From: JANYIP01 sp031394045
GTDB lineage: Bacteria; Actinomycetota; Actinomycetes; Prado026
Length of the DNA: 15,165 nucleotides
Direction of reading: 5' to 3'
NCBI GenBank assembly: GCA_031394045.1
Contig: JANMWN010000143.1
Span: 1 to 15,165, forward strand
Numbering within the stretch: the first letter of the stretch is position 1; the number at the start of each line of letters is the position of its first letter. A program made the translations under genes and the position numbers. The notes under the pieces are model-generated. The model had not been told where the DNA came from. It did no database searches and saw only the letters and a program-made list of their open reading frames with translations. Positions 1 through 9,418 of the stretch are shown here, in pieces.

Positions 1-304
1 TGTCGATGCTGACGAGGACCCCCTCGGCGACCAGGGCTCGTACGACCGGAAGGACCCGGTCGAGCTCCTCGGCGACCGGGATCCGCTCGGCGCCGGGCCG
101 GGTCGACTCCCCGCCGACGTCGACCAGGTCGGCGCCGGCCGCCCGCATCGCCAGACCGCGAGCGACCGCTGCGCGCGCCTCGACGTACTGGCCGCCGTCG
201 CTGAACGAGTCGGGCGTGACGTTGAGGACACCCATCACCAGGCAGCGCCCAAGATCGGCCAGCTGGGCCGGCAGGCCCGCTGGTACGGGTGGGCGGGCGT
301 CCAT
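1..304 (-). CDS. folP: Dihydropteroate synthase, N-terminal part (runs off left edge)
   Basis: Dihydropteroate synthase condenses 6-hydroxymethyl-dihydropterin diphosphate with p-aminobenzoate in cytoplasmic folate synthesis and is the sulfonamide target. About 101 residues are present. The family signature MGVLNVTPDSFSDGG lies near residue 24. It is followed by a Gly/Ala-rich stretch with DVGGESTRPGA, the conserved second-strand region, and the fragment stops at VSID, where the third strand begins. The start is ATG at 304-302, preceded by a G-rich run (GGTGGGG) and by TAGGGT at 311-316. The TAGGGT position would also suit a leaderless mRNA. folE lies on the same strand about 3.5 kb upstream; in many actinobacteria the two genes adjoin, but here a DUF2156 gene and a Fic gene separate them. 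The C-terminal two thirds, including the sulfonamide and PABA site residues, are outside the window. Confidence 0.95.
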   Translation of the reverse strand, partial: MDARPPVPAGLPAQLADLGRCLVMGVLNVTPDSFSDGGQYVEARAAVARGLAMRAAGADLVDVGGESTRPGAERIPVAEELDRVLPVVRALVAEGVLVSID

Positions 305-310
305 GGCCCC

Positions 311-316
311 ACCCTA
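311..316 (-). promoter_or_regulatory. Candidate -10 element for folP
   Basis: On the minus strand TAGGGT matches the TANNNT pattern of actinobacterial vegetative -10 boxes and ends 6 nt before the folP ATG. Transcription would then begin at or next to the start codon, giving a leaderless mRNA. No good -35 is seen at 16-18 nt; a TTGCCC at 340-345 is too far (23 nt). The placement is suggestive, but the hexamer alone is weak evidence. Confidence 0.4.
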
Positions 317-360
317 GAGCCGGGGACGCACCCAGCCCTCAGGGCAACGTCACGTGCCTG

Positions 361-1683
361 CTAGTCCCGACCGGAGTGCCCACCGCGGTTCGCCGTTGCG
401 GCCACCGACTTGGGCGGAGTCTCAGCACTGGTCCCTGTCGGACGCGCATCGCTCACGGTAGCCACTGTGTCGGACACGTCGGACACGTCGGACACGTCCG
501 CCATGCCGCCACGCGTGTAGGTGGGCGCCGCCTCGATGATGTTGAAGATCTCCCGTGCGACCCAGTACCAGCGCCCACCCCGACCACGGACGGTGAACTG
601 CTCCAACCAGCCACGCGCCTCCGCGTCACGTATCAGGTTCCTGGCCCCTTGATTTGTCATGTTGAGGGACCTCTCCACGCGGCGAACCGTGACAAAGGGG
701 TTGGCGAACAGCAACGCCACAAGCTCGCCGATACGCGAGCGGGATCTGGCAGTGTCGGCCAGGTAGGTCTCACGTAGCCGCACCAGCTTGCCTGCGCGGT
801 CAACACCGTCCGCGGCCTGGCGCTCGACCGCCGTGAGGAAGAACTGCAACCACTGTTGGATCTCTCCCCGCTCTCGCACGGCCTGGAGGCGCTCGTAGTA
901 CTCGCGGCGGTGAGTCTCCAGATAGCCCGACAGGTACAACAGCGGGGTGGTGAGCCGACCCTCCTGGTGGAGGAGTAGGCCGATCAGCAGCCGTCCGATT
1001 CTGCCGTTCCCGTCGAGGAAGGGGTGGATCGTCTCGAACTGGTAATGCATGAGCGCGCATCGGACGAGGACGGGTATGCCGGCCGGTTCGTTGACAAACC
1101 GCTCCCAGTCAGCCAGCAGGTCGCCCAGGTGTTCGGGTAGCGGCGGCACGAAGACGGCGGTGTCAGGGCTGTCGGTGGGCGAACCCACCCACACTGGACT
1201 GCGCCTCAACTGTCCGGGCAATCGATCTTCACCGCGGACCCCGGTAAGGAGCACACGGTGAACCTCAAGGACGAGTCTCTGGGTCACGGGAAGGGTCTTG
1301 ATCAGTTCTAAGCCGCGGTAGGTGGCTGCGACGTAGGCCTCGACCTCAGCCACGTCGTCGCTGGGTGGCCCGGCCTCTTCCGCTCCCGCGCCAGCCTGGA
1401 GAACCTCAGCCAGCGATGCTTGGGTGCCTTCAATGCGCGAGCTGGCGAGCGCCTCGCGCGTGACGTAGGGACCAACCAGCAGCTGCGGATCGCTGATCAA
1501 GTGCCCGAGTCCCTGCAGATAACCCAAAGCCGCATCAGCCTCGGACAGTGCCAAGACGGTCGCGGGTTCCAGGGTCAGCTCCCGGGCGACCGGGGACGGC
1601 AGGAAGTACCAGATTGCCCAGCGGTCACCTGGTCGACGGGAAGGCGTGCCGAACTCCGGAACCTGGTAGTCCGTTGGATCCAC
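361..1683 (-). CDS. Fic-domain protein AMP-transferase with winged-helix C-terminus
   Basis: Fic enzymes transfer AMP from ATP to a hydroxyl side chain of a target protein. The 440-residue product has a Fic_N-like N-terminal region. It carries the inhibitory-helix motif [S/T]xxxE[G/N] as S81-SRI-E85-G86, which marks a class II Fic that inhibits itself. The catalytic motif HPFLDGNGRIGR is intact at residues 220-231 (catalytic H220, acidic D224, phosphate-binding R228 and R231). A winged-helix-like region follows at about 313-375, the layout of Shewanella SoFic-type proteins. The tail from about 390 is low-complexity and contains a threefold SDV repeat encoded by a 9-bp tandem repeat. The start is GTG; a TAA lies four codons upstream in frame, so no other start is possible there. 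No Shine-Dalgarno is seen. Codon use (many CCA, GGT, GCT, TTG) is less GC-biased than in the neighbours, so acquisition by transfer is likely. The target is unknown. Confidence 0.93.
   Translation of the reverse strand: MDPTDYQVPEFGTPSRRPGDRWAIWYFLPSPVARELTLEPATVLALSEADAALGYLQGLGHLISDPQLLVGPYVTREALASSRIEGTQASLAEVLQAGAGAEEAGPPSDDVAEVEAYVAATYRGLELIKTLPVTQRLVLEVHRVLLTGVRGEDRLPGQLRRSPVWVGSPTDSPDTAVFVPPLPEHLGDLLADWERFVNEPAGIPVLVRCALMHYQFETIHPFLDGNGRIGRLLIGLLLHQEGRLTTPLLYLSGYLETHRREYYERLQAVRERGEIQQWLQFFLTAVERQAADGVDRAGKLVRLRETYLADTARSRSRIGELVALLFANPFVTVRRVERSLNMTNQGARNLIRDAEARGWLEQFTVRGRGGRWYWVAREIFNIIEAAPTYTRGGMADVSDVSDVSDTVATVSDARPTGTSAETPPKSVAATANRGGHSGRD
471..497. repeat. 9-bp tandem repeat, 3 copies, in the Fic gene tail
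   Basis: Three perfect copies of CGGACACGT (plus strand) lie in frame within the 3' end of the Fic gene and encode the SDV-SDV-SDV run of its disordered tail. Changes in copy number would keep the frame. Confidence 0.9.
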
Positions 1684-1689
1684 GCCACG

Positions 1690-1695
1690 AACTTA
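1690..1695 (-). promoter_or_regulatory. Candidate -10 element for the Fic gene
   Basis: TAAGTT on the minus strand fits TANNNT and ends 6 nt before the GTG start of the Fic gene, which lacks a Shine-Dalgarno. This is the same geometry as TAGGGT before folP and is consistent with a leaderless transcript. The -35 position (1713-1718, CAACAG) is poor. Confidence 0.3.
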
Positions 1696-1721
1696 CAACA
1701 TCGAGGGCACTTCTGTTGGAG

Positions 1722-1958
1722 TTAGTCCTTCAGGAACCAATGGATGTTGGATGCTTCTGCCGATCTTCCAACCAGTCGGTGGGTGACCCCCTCCGGAAGC
1801 GTGGGCGGGCGTGGGGGGGAGGTCTCGGCGTTCCTGGGATCGGGGCCGGCCCATGCGGAAAGTCCGAAAGGCTGAAGCCCGGCGTCGTCCAGGCTCCGCA
1901 GCATCGGTGGAGCCTCGGTCCGGATGCGCTTAACGCTGGCTGTGGGGCTAATGGTCAC
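1722..1958 (-). CDS. Doubtful small open frame, 78 residues
   Basis: The product is not recognised. The frame ends 38 nt before the Fic GTG start and would be read in the same direction. It shows no signal peptide, membrane segment or antitoxin-like inhibitory motif. Its codons are less GC-rich at position 3 than the housekeeping genes but similar to the Fic gene. It is listed only because it is the sole open frame of size in the gap. Confidence 0.15.
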   Translation of the reverse strand: MTISPTASVKRIRTEAPPMLRSLDDAGLQPFGLSAWAGPDPRNAETSPPRPPTLPEGVTHRLVGRSAEASNIHWFLKD

Positions 1959-2008
1959 CGTCCAGTCCCGCGTCAGTTCCGGACACGCCAGACGCAGGAC
2001 ACGCGCGC

Positions 2009-3802
2009 CTACTTGCTGAGCGAGACGGCCGCCTTGCGGTCCCGCCCGCGCCAGAACGCGAGGCGGGGATAGGTGATGAAGGCCTCGGCCTCGAGGTAGG
2101 CCACCGCGACCCGCGGAAGGTCACCCACGTCGGGGTAGAGCACGAACCGTGGCTCCCACGCCGGCTGGAACTTGGCGTTGAACCGGTACAGCGACTCGAT
2201 CTGCGCCCACCGCGAAGCGAAGATGAGTACCCGCCGCCAGGCTCTGGTGCCAGGGCTTGCGCCGATCTTCTCGCCCCGGGCCAGCGAGCCGCGAAAGACC
2301 GCGAAGTTGAGGGACACCCGGGTGATGCCGAGCTCCCCGGCCCTCGTCAGGGTCTCCACGATGAGCAGCTCGTTGACGCCGGGGTCGGACTCCTGGTCGC
2401 GGCGCATCAGGTCCAACGAGAGCCCCTGCGGGCCCCAGGGCGCGAACGCCAGCAGCCCGCGGACCTTGCCGCCCTGCCGCGCGGTGACGACCACGCAGCT
2501 GTCGTCGGCCGCGTCCCCGAACCGCCCCAGCGCCATCGAGAAGCCCCGCTCGACATCGCCGACCCGCCACGCAGAGGTCAGCCGCCTCAGCTCGTCGAGC
2601 TCCTCGGTGGGGATGTCGCGCATCCGCCGCAGCTCGCAGACGTACCCGGCCCGGCAGACCCGGTTGACCATCTGCCGGACGTTGCGCATCGACCGGCCCT
2701 CGAGCGAGAACTCGGCCACCTCGACGATCGCCTCGTCGCCGATCTCAAGGGCGTCGAGCTCGGTCTCGCGACACCAGATCTCGGCCCCGGTCTCGCTGCA
2801 CGCAACCACGGCCGGGATCCAGGCGTGCGTCCTGGCCTCGTCCATGAAGACCTCGATGGCGCCGGGCCAGGCCTCGGGATCACCGAGCGGGTCGCCGCTG
2901 GCCAGCATGACCCCTGAGGTCACGCGATAGGCCACGCAGGCCTTCCCGGTGGGCGACCAGACCACGCTCTTGTCGCGCCGCAGCGCGAAGTAGCCGAGCG
3001 AGTCCCGTTCGCCCTCGCGGTCGAGCAGCGCACGCATCCTGACCTGGTCGTCCGCGCTGAGCAGCGGCAACGGGCGGGGCGAGCGGAGCAGCAGGAACAG
3101 GAAGGTCCCGAAGGTCACCAGGCCGAGCGCGAGCAGCGCGTAGTAGACGATGTCGGCTCGTACGCCTGACTGCTGGTCGAGCCGGGTCGGGACACCGAAC
3201 AGACCGAGGCCGACGTAGCCGACCATCCGGCCGAAGCCCTCACGATCGGACACCCGCTCGCGGAAGCCGTACGCGACCAGCGTTCCGAGCACCATGCTCA
3301 GCGGCAGCAGGAACAGCAGGTATCGCAGGGCGCTCCACCGGGTGTACGGATCGCCCTTCGCGTAGAACTCACGCTGGTAGACCAGCAGCACGACGAGCAT
3401 CAAGAACGAGACGGACGCCAGCCCGGGATGGGTGACGGCACCGAGCAGGTGCAGCAGCACCGACATCGCGAGCAGCAGGACCGCGAGCTGCCAGGCCCGG
3501 CGCTTGCGGCGCGCCAGGCCGCCGGCCAGCAGCATGAAGCCGATGCCGACCACCAGCAGCGCAGCGACCGTGGCGTCGGAGATGGTGCCGGGCAGGATGT
3601 CCGCGAGCAGGTGGAACCGGCGCGAGAACCCGGGCGTGAGCGCGGCACCGACGTCGAGGATCCCGATCGCCAGGCAGACCGCGCCGACGGTACGCGGGAT
3701 CCATGGCCGGTCGACGGACCTGTCGATGGGCCCGTCTGTGGCCCTTTCGACGGACATGTCGCCGGGCACACCCGTGGACGCGTCCTGCCCGGCCGTAGAC
3801 AT
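2009..3802 (-). CDS. Integral membrane DUF2156 protein (lysyl-phosphatidylglycerol synthetase-like)
   Basis: The 597-residue product starts with about six membrane segments (roughly residues 36-55, 77-97, 104-123, 128-145, 159-180 and 217-239). A cytoplasmic DUF2156 domain follows at about 250-585. DUF2156 is the double-GNAT-type domain of MprF and LysX, which move lysine or alanine from aminoacyl-tRNA to phosphatidylglycerol. Typical stretches seen are EGRSMRNVRQMVNR (about 368-381) and FNAKFQPAWEPRF (about 541-553). There is no lysyl-tRNA synthetase domain, unlike mycobacterial LysX. The chosen ATG lies 2 nt after the folE TAG stop, with no Shine-Dalgarno of its own, so translation is probably coupled to folE. 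A longer in-frame start (3937) would lie inside folE and is rejected. The aminoacyl donor and lipid acceptor cannot be told from sequence; another N-acyltransferase-like role in the envelope is possible. Confidence 0.85.
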   Translation of the reverse strand: MSTAGQDASTGVPGDMSVERATDGPIDRSVDRPWIPRTVGAVCLAIGILDVGAALTPGFSRRFHLLADILPGTISDATVAALLVVGIGFMLLAGGLARRKRRAWQLAVLLLAMSVLLHLLGAVTHPGLASVSFLMLVVLLVYQREFYAKGDPYTRWSALRYLLFLLPLSMVLGTLVAYGFRERVSDREGFGRMVGYVGLGLFGVPTRLDQQSGVRADIVYYALLALGLVTFGTFLFLLLRSPRPLPLLSADDQVRMRALLDREGERDSLGYFALRRDKSVVWSPTGKACVAYRVTSGVMLASGDPLGDPEAWPGAIEVFMDEARTHAWIPAVVACSETGAEIWCRETELDALEIGDEAIVEVAEFSLEGRSMRNVRQMVNRVCRAGYVCELRRMRDIPTEELDELRRLTSAWRVGDVERGFSMALGRFGDAADDSCVVVTARQGGKVRGLLAFAPWGPQGLSLDLMRRDQESDPGVNELLIVETLTRAGELGITRVSLNFAVFRGSLARGEKIGASPGTRAWRRVLIFASRWAQIESLYRFNAKFQPAWEPRFVLYPDVGDLPRVAVAYLEAEAFITYPRLAFWRGRDRKAAVSLSK

Positions 3803-3804
3803 GA

Positions 3805-4415
3805 CTAGTGACCGAGGATGAGGCTCATCGCTTCGGCGCGGGTGGCCGCGTCGCGCAGCTGCCCGCGTACGGCAGAGGTGACCGTCTTGGCTCCCGGCTT
3901 GCGGATCCCGCGCATCGACATGCACAGATGCTCGCACTCCACGACCACGATCACCCCGCGCGGCTGCAGGAGCCGGGTCAGCGCGTCGGCCACCTGGGTG
4001 GTCAGCCGCTCCTGGACCTGGGGACGCTTGGCGAACACGTCGACCAGCCGGGCCAGCTTGGACAGCCCGGTGATCCGGCCCTCGGTGCTCGGGATGTACC
4101 CGACGTGTGCGACACCGTGGAAGGGCACCAGGTGGTGCTCGCAGGTGCTGTAGACCTCGATGTTCTTGACCAGCACCATCTCGTCGTGACCCAGGTCGAA
4201 GGTCGTCGTCAGCACCTCCTCGGGCTCCTGACGCAGCCCGGCGAAGATCTCCGCGTACGCCCTGGCGACCCGCGCCGGGGTGTCCACCAGGCCTTCACGC
4301 GTGGGGTCCTCGCCCACCGCGATCAGCAGCTCGCGGATCGCCGACTCGGCGCGGTCATGGTCGAACGGTGGTCGGTCGGCAGCCTTGCCGGCGAACGTGA
4401 TCGGGTCGACCACCG

Positions 4416-4419
<4 letters not shown>
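3805..4419 (-). CDS. folE: GTP cyclohydrolase I
   Basis: The enzyme converts GTP to 7,8-dihydroneopterin triphosphate, the first step of tetrahydrofolate synthesis. The 204-residue product has the usual bacterial length. It carries the zinc-site motif CEHH (C93, H96) with the third ligand in HLCMSMRG (C166), the active-site stretch ITGLSKLARLVDVFAKRPQ (117-135), and the C-terminal RGIRKPGAKTVTS region. The ATG overlaps the ftsH stop as ATGA (4416-4419), and the DUF2156 ATG follows the folE stop by 2 nt. ftsH, folE and the DUF2156 gene therefore read as one translationally coupled unit. Confidence 0.97.
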
Positions 4420-6449
<2,030 letters not shown>

Positions 6450-6458
6450 ATCGCTTCG

Positions 6459-6482
6459 GGGCGCCGGGCGCCCTTTCCTCCT
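6459..6482 (-). promoter_or_regulatory. ftsH Shine-Dalgarno followed by a GC hairpin before the start codon
   Basis: On the minus strand AGGAGG (6477-6482) is followed by AAA and then a perfect 6-bp stem, GGGCGC/GCGCCC, with a CCG loop (6459-6473). Nine nucleotides then lead to the GTG start at 6449. The linear spacing of 27 nt is too long for initiation; folding of the 15-nt hairpin would shorten it to about 12 nt. An ATG-TGA start-stop pair (6451-6446) overlaps the GTG in another frame. Confidence 0.5.
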
Positions 6483-6557
6483 CCACGGCCGACCTGAATG
6501 AGCGTTCCGGCTGATGCGCCGGGGCTTCGACCGTACACCGCTTGGCGACGCACTGCC

Positions 6558-7112
6558 TCAGGCACCGTAGACGTGGGGGGCGAGGGTGCCGACGAAGGGC
6601 AGGTTGCGGTATCGCTCGGAGTAGTCCAGCCCGTACCCGACGACGAACTCGCTCGGGATCTCGAAGCCGACGTACCGTACGTCGACCGCGACCTGCGCCG
6701 CCTCGGGCTTGCGCAGGAGCGTGAACACCTCGACCGACGCCGGCCCGCGCGAACGCAGGTTGAGCAGCAGCCACGACAGGGTCAGGCCCGAGTCGATGAT
6801 GTCCTCGACGACCAGCACATGCTTGCCGCTGATGTCCCCGTCGAGGTCCTTCAGGATGCGTACGACGCCGGACGACTTGGTGCCGGAGCCGTAGGACGAG
6901 ACGGCCATCCAGTCCATCGTGACGGGCGAGTGCAGGGCACGTGACAGGTCAGCCATCACCATGATGGCGCCCTTGAGGACGCCGACGAGCAACAGGTCGC
7001 GGCCGGCGTAGTCGGTGTCGATCCGGGCGGCGAGCTCGCCGATCTTCGCCTCGATGGCGGACTGGCTGACCAGGACCTTCTCGAGGTCGGCCCCGACGTC
7101 GGTGTCGTCCAC
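6558..7112 (-). CDS. hpt: Hypoxanthine phosphoribosyltransferase
   Basis: The enzyme salvages hypoxanthine and guanine to IMP and GMP using PRPP. The 184-residue product shows the PRPP-binding motif VVEDIIDSGLTL (101-112), the N-terminal LLVGVLKGA substrate region (41-49), a flexible-loop region around SSYGSGTKSS (72-81), and the C-terminal VVGYGLDYSERYRNLP. Two GTG codons compete as start. The one at 7118 lies only 2 nt from GGAGG (7121-7125); the one at 7112 lies 8 nt from it and gives an N-terminus like relatives, so 7112 is chosen. tilS ends 60 nt upstream on the same strand and ftsH starts 108 nt downstream. Confidence 0.96.
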   Translation of the reverse strand: MDDTDVGADLEKVLVSQSAIEAKIGELAARIDTDYAGRDLLLVGVLKGAIMVMADLSRALHSPVTMDWMAVSSYGSGTKSSGVVRILKDLDGDISGKHVLVVEDIIDSGLTLSWLLLNLRSRGPASVEVFTLLRKPEAAQVAVDVRYVGFEIPSEFVVGYGLDYSERYRNLPFVGTLAPHVYGA

Positions 7113-7172
7113 GCGCACTGCCTCCGGCTGGCTGGCTGAGTTCCGGGGTGCCCAGGGTCGCTGTGTATCCCG

Positions 7173-8180
7173 CTAGTCCCGCACAGGTGGGACCCGGGAC
7201 CTGAAGGAGAGCCTGTCACAGGCCCTTCGGGCCTCCACACCACCCGGCAGGTCCACCGGCCCCTGCCCGTGCCAGCCGGTCACCAGAGCGTCCAGCGCGG
7301 CGACGTGTACCGCGGCGAGCGAGCCGGCGGGGCAGCCGGCGTCGAGGGCGACCAGCCGGAGGACCCGGGTGCGCACAGCCTGCGGCAGCTCGGCCAGGAC
7401 GACCAGGTCAAGCCCGTCGGCCAGTTCGTCGGGTGCGGTCAGCTCGGTACGGACGCGGGCGGCCCACCCGTCGAGCGCGTCGGCGTCGGCCCGCAGGAGG
7501 ACCGAAGTGCGGGCCAGCGCCGCGGCGATCCCGGGGCCGAGCGCCTGCTCCAGCGCCGGCAGCGCATCGGCCCGCACCCTGGCCCTGGCATAGCTCGCGT
7601 CGACGTTGTGCGGGTCTTCCCAGACCACGATCCCCGGGTCGAGCCGGGCGGCGGCAGCGCGGGTGGTCGTCCGCTCCACCTCGAGCAGGGGCCGGCGATA
7701 GCGGCCGGACACCACGGCCATGCCGGCCAGCGAACGCGCCCCCGACCCGCGCGCGAGCCCGAGCAGCACGGTCTCGGCCTGGTCGTCGCGGGTGTGCCCG
7801 AGCAGGACCGCCTCGGCGCCCAGCCGGGTCGCCGCCTCGTCGAGGGCGGCGTACCTGGCGGTTCGGGCGGCAGCCTCGGGACCACCCTGCGAGCCGACCC
7901 GTACGGCGGCGACCTCGACCGGGTCGAGCCCGAGCACGAGCAGGGTCGCGTGGACGTTCGCGGCTCGTGCGGCGGAACCCTCCTGCAGACCGTGGTCGAC
8001 CGTAACCGCGCCGACCCGGAGCCCGGCCTTGGCGCCCTCGAACGCAGCCGCCGCAGCCAGGGCGAGGGAGTCGGCCCCGCCGCTGCACGCGACCAGCACC
8101 AGAGCACCCGGCTCCAGGTCGACCAGCGCGCGCCTGACGGCCACCCGTACCTGCGCGACGGCAGGGTCGGGTCCGGTCAC
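7173..8180 (-). CDS. tilS: tRNA(Ile)-lysidine synthase
   Basis: TilS uses ATP and lysine to turn the wobble cytidine of tRNA-Ile(CAU) into lysidine, so that the tRNA reads AUA. The 335-residue product has the PP-loop SGGADS (33-38) and the family motif GHTRDDQAETVLLGL (128-142), plus RRPLLEV (162-168) and the RARVR-containing stretch after it. It lacks a large C-terminal extension, as is usual in actinobacteria. The start is GTG at 8180, whose GTGA contains the stop of the upstream DUF2342 gene. A GGGGAG (8188-8193) sits 7 nt before it. An upstream in-frame ATG at 8324 lies in the DUF2342 gene, would add an Arg/Gly-rich leader, and is rejected. Confidence 0.95.
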   Translation of the reverse strand: MTGPDPAVAQVRVAVRRALVDLEPGALVLVACSGGADSLALAAAAAFEGAKAGLRVGAVTVDHGLQEGSAARAANVHATLLVLGLDPVEVAAVRVGSQGGPEAAARTARYAALDEAATRLGAEAVLLGHTRDDQAETVLLGLARGSGARSLAGMAVVSGRYRRPLLEVERTTTRAAAARLDPGIVVWEDPHNVDASYARARVRADALPALEQALGPGIAAALARTSVLLRADADALDGWAARVRTELTAPDELADGLDLVVLAELPQAVRTRVLRLVALDAGCPAGSLAAVHVAALDALVTGWHGQGPVDLPGGVEARRACDRLSFRSRVPPVRD

Positions 8181-9391
8181 CCCTCTGCTCCCCGGTCCTC
8201 TGCTCCCCGGTCCTCTGCTCCCCGATCTGCGGCAGCCGGGTCGCTGGCGCCGTGAACGCGGGCCACCCAGGCTGCGGGGTCGGCCAGCTCGCGGGCGCTT
8301 GGCAGGGTCGCCGCCGACTCCCACACCCGGTTGAAGCCGCCCATGCCCACCTCGTCGACCACCGCGCGTACGAACCGTGCACCGTCCTTGTACTGCCGCA
8401 GCTTGGCGTCCAGCCCGAGCAGCCGGCGAACCGCCGCCTCGACCCGGCTGGGCTCCTCGCGCCGGTGCTGGAACCGCTGCCGGATCTCCTCGACGCTCGG
8501 GATCACGCCGGGGCCGACCCCGTCCATCACCACGTCAGCGTGCCCCTCGAGCAGCGACATCACGGCGGTCACCTCGTCGAGCACCGCCTTCTGCTCCGGC
8601 GACTGGAGCGCCTCGGCCAGCGACGGCCCCGGCTGGCCGCGCAGCGCCGCAGACACCGCGGACACGACGTCTCGGCCGCGGTCGCGGGCGAGGGTCAGCC
8701 CGTCCTTGCCGCCAGCGCCCCCGGTGCCGCCCGTACCGCCAGAGCCGCCGCCGGTCGTGCTCGCGACGACGACGCCGATCTGCTGCACGATGTGCTCGCG
8801 CAGCCACGGGACCGAGCCGAACTGCACCCGATGGGTCTCCTCGTGCACGCACACCCAGAGCCGGAAGTCCGAGGGGTCGACCCTGAGCTCGCGCTCGACC
8901 TGGACGATGTTGGGGGCGACCAGGAGCAGCCGGCCGGGCCGGTCACCGTCGGGGCCGTCCGGCGGGAAGAGCTCGTACTGGCCGAGGACCTTGCCGGCCA
9001 GGAAGGCCAGCGCGGCGCCCGCCTCGAGCCCGGTGACCCGTGAGCCCACAGCGCGCAGCGGGCCCGGGACGGACTGGGTACGTGCCTGCAGCTCGGCCAT
9101 CAGCGGGTCCAGCAGCCAGCGCATCCCCTGGACGTTGGAGCGGACCCAGGTGGGCCGGTCGACGACCGCCACCGGTGCGTCGGCGGTGGGCGCGTCCAGC
9201 CCGGTGAAGGCCCGTACGTGGCCCCGGGCCTCGACGGCGTACGCGCGCAGCTGCTCGACCGCCGCCCGCGCGTGGGCGGCGGGGATCTGCGGGCCGGGGC
9301 GTACCAGCCGGGTCGCGGTCGCAGCCGCCAGATCCCAGTCGACCATGCCACTGACGCCCGGCCTACGGCCCGCTCCGCTCCCGCCGCTCAT
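8177..9391 (-). CDS. DUF2342 zinc-dependent metalloprotease-like protein
   Basis: The 404-residue product matches the actinobacterial DUF2342 family, zincin-like proteins often found between dacB and tilS. It shows the N-terminal MVDWDLA (16-22), then APNIVQVERELRV, and the zinc motif HEETH (183-187) with E184 as the expected catalytic base. EGHAD (282-286) is a plausible source of the third ligand. A Gly/Thr-rich linker spans about 213-228. The tail holds three DRGAE repeats. No signal peptide is seen. The family is sometimes labelled 'coenzyme F420 biosynthesis associated', but no F420 gene is nearby and the substrate is unknown. The start is uncertain: ATG 9391 has a GGGGGG directly abutting it, and ATG 9346 gives the family-typical N-terminus but has no Shine-Dalgarno. 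The gene follows dacB by 27 nt and overlaps tilS by 4 nt. Confidence 0.9.
   Translation of the reverse strand: MSGGSGAGRRPGVSGMVDWDLAAATATRLVRPGPQIPAAHARAAVEQLRAYAVEARGHVRAFTGLDAPTADAPVAVVDRPTWVRSNVQGMRWLLDPLMAELQARTQSVPGPLRAVGSRVTGLEAGAALAFLAGKVLGQYELFPPDGPDGDRPGRLLLVAPNIVQVERELRVDPSDFRLWVCVHEETHRVQFGSVPWLREHIVQQIGVVVASTTGGGSGGTGGTGGAGGKDGLTLARDRGRDVVSAVSAALRGQPGPSLAEALQSPEQKAVLDEVTAVMSLLEGHADVVMDGVGPGVIPSVEEIRQRFQHRREEPSRVEAAVRRLLGLDAKLRQYKDGARFVRAVVDEVGMGGFNRVWESAATLPSARELADPAAWVARVHGASDPAAADRGAEDRGAEDRGAEG
8182..8226. repeat. 15-bp tandem repeat, 3 copies, at the DUF2342/tilS junction
   Basis: Units CCTCTGCTCCCCGGT occupy 8182-8196, 8197-8211 and 8212-8226 (the last with one change). They are in frame and encode three DRGAE-like units at the C-terminus of the DUF2342 protein. 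On the minus strand each unit supplies a GGGGAG, and the last one is the likely Shine-Dalgarno of tilS. Confidence 0.9.
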
Positions 9392-9418
9392 CCCCCCACC
9401 GTACGGGGAGCCGCCGGG

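Larger units (their letters stand above)
1684..2008. other. 325-nt gap between the DUF2156 and Fic genes, no convincing gene
   Basis: No tRNA, insertion-sequence end, long inverted repeat or strong terminator is visible. One minus-strand open frame exists at 1722-1958 (GTG start, 78 codons, Pro- and Ser-rich, one WFLKD end). It has no clear Shine-Dalgarno, no recognisable family and only moderate third-position GC, so it is more likely chance or a gene remnant than a real protein. Two GCGTGTCC direct repeats lie near 1981-2006, just after the DUF2156 stop. The segment probably belongs to the acquired piece that carries the Fic gene. Confidence 0.55.

Noticed and set aside
1722..1958. The 78-codon frame as an antitoxin partner of the Fic protein
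   Set aside because: It has no [S/T]xxxE[G/N] inhibitory motif, and the Fic protein already carries one at its own N-terminus.
471..2004. GGACACG sequences at both sides of the Fic segment as possible attachment or target-site repeats
   Set aside because: The left copies are an in-frame codon repeat inside the Fic gene, and the right ones are too short and imperfect to be insertion ends.
3803..3937. Longer N-terminus for the DUF2156 protein starting at 3937
   Set aside because: It would lie inside folE and read as Arg/His-rich shadow sequence; the ATG 2 nt after the folE stop fits coupling.
8177..9391. A coenzyme F420 role for the DUF2342 gene, as its family label suggests
   Set aside because: No F420 biosynthesis gene is in the window; the neighbours are cell-wall and tRNA genes, and the label comes from phylogenetic co-occurrence.
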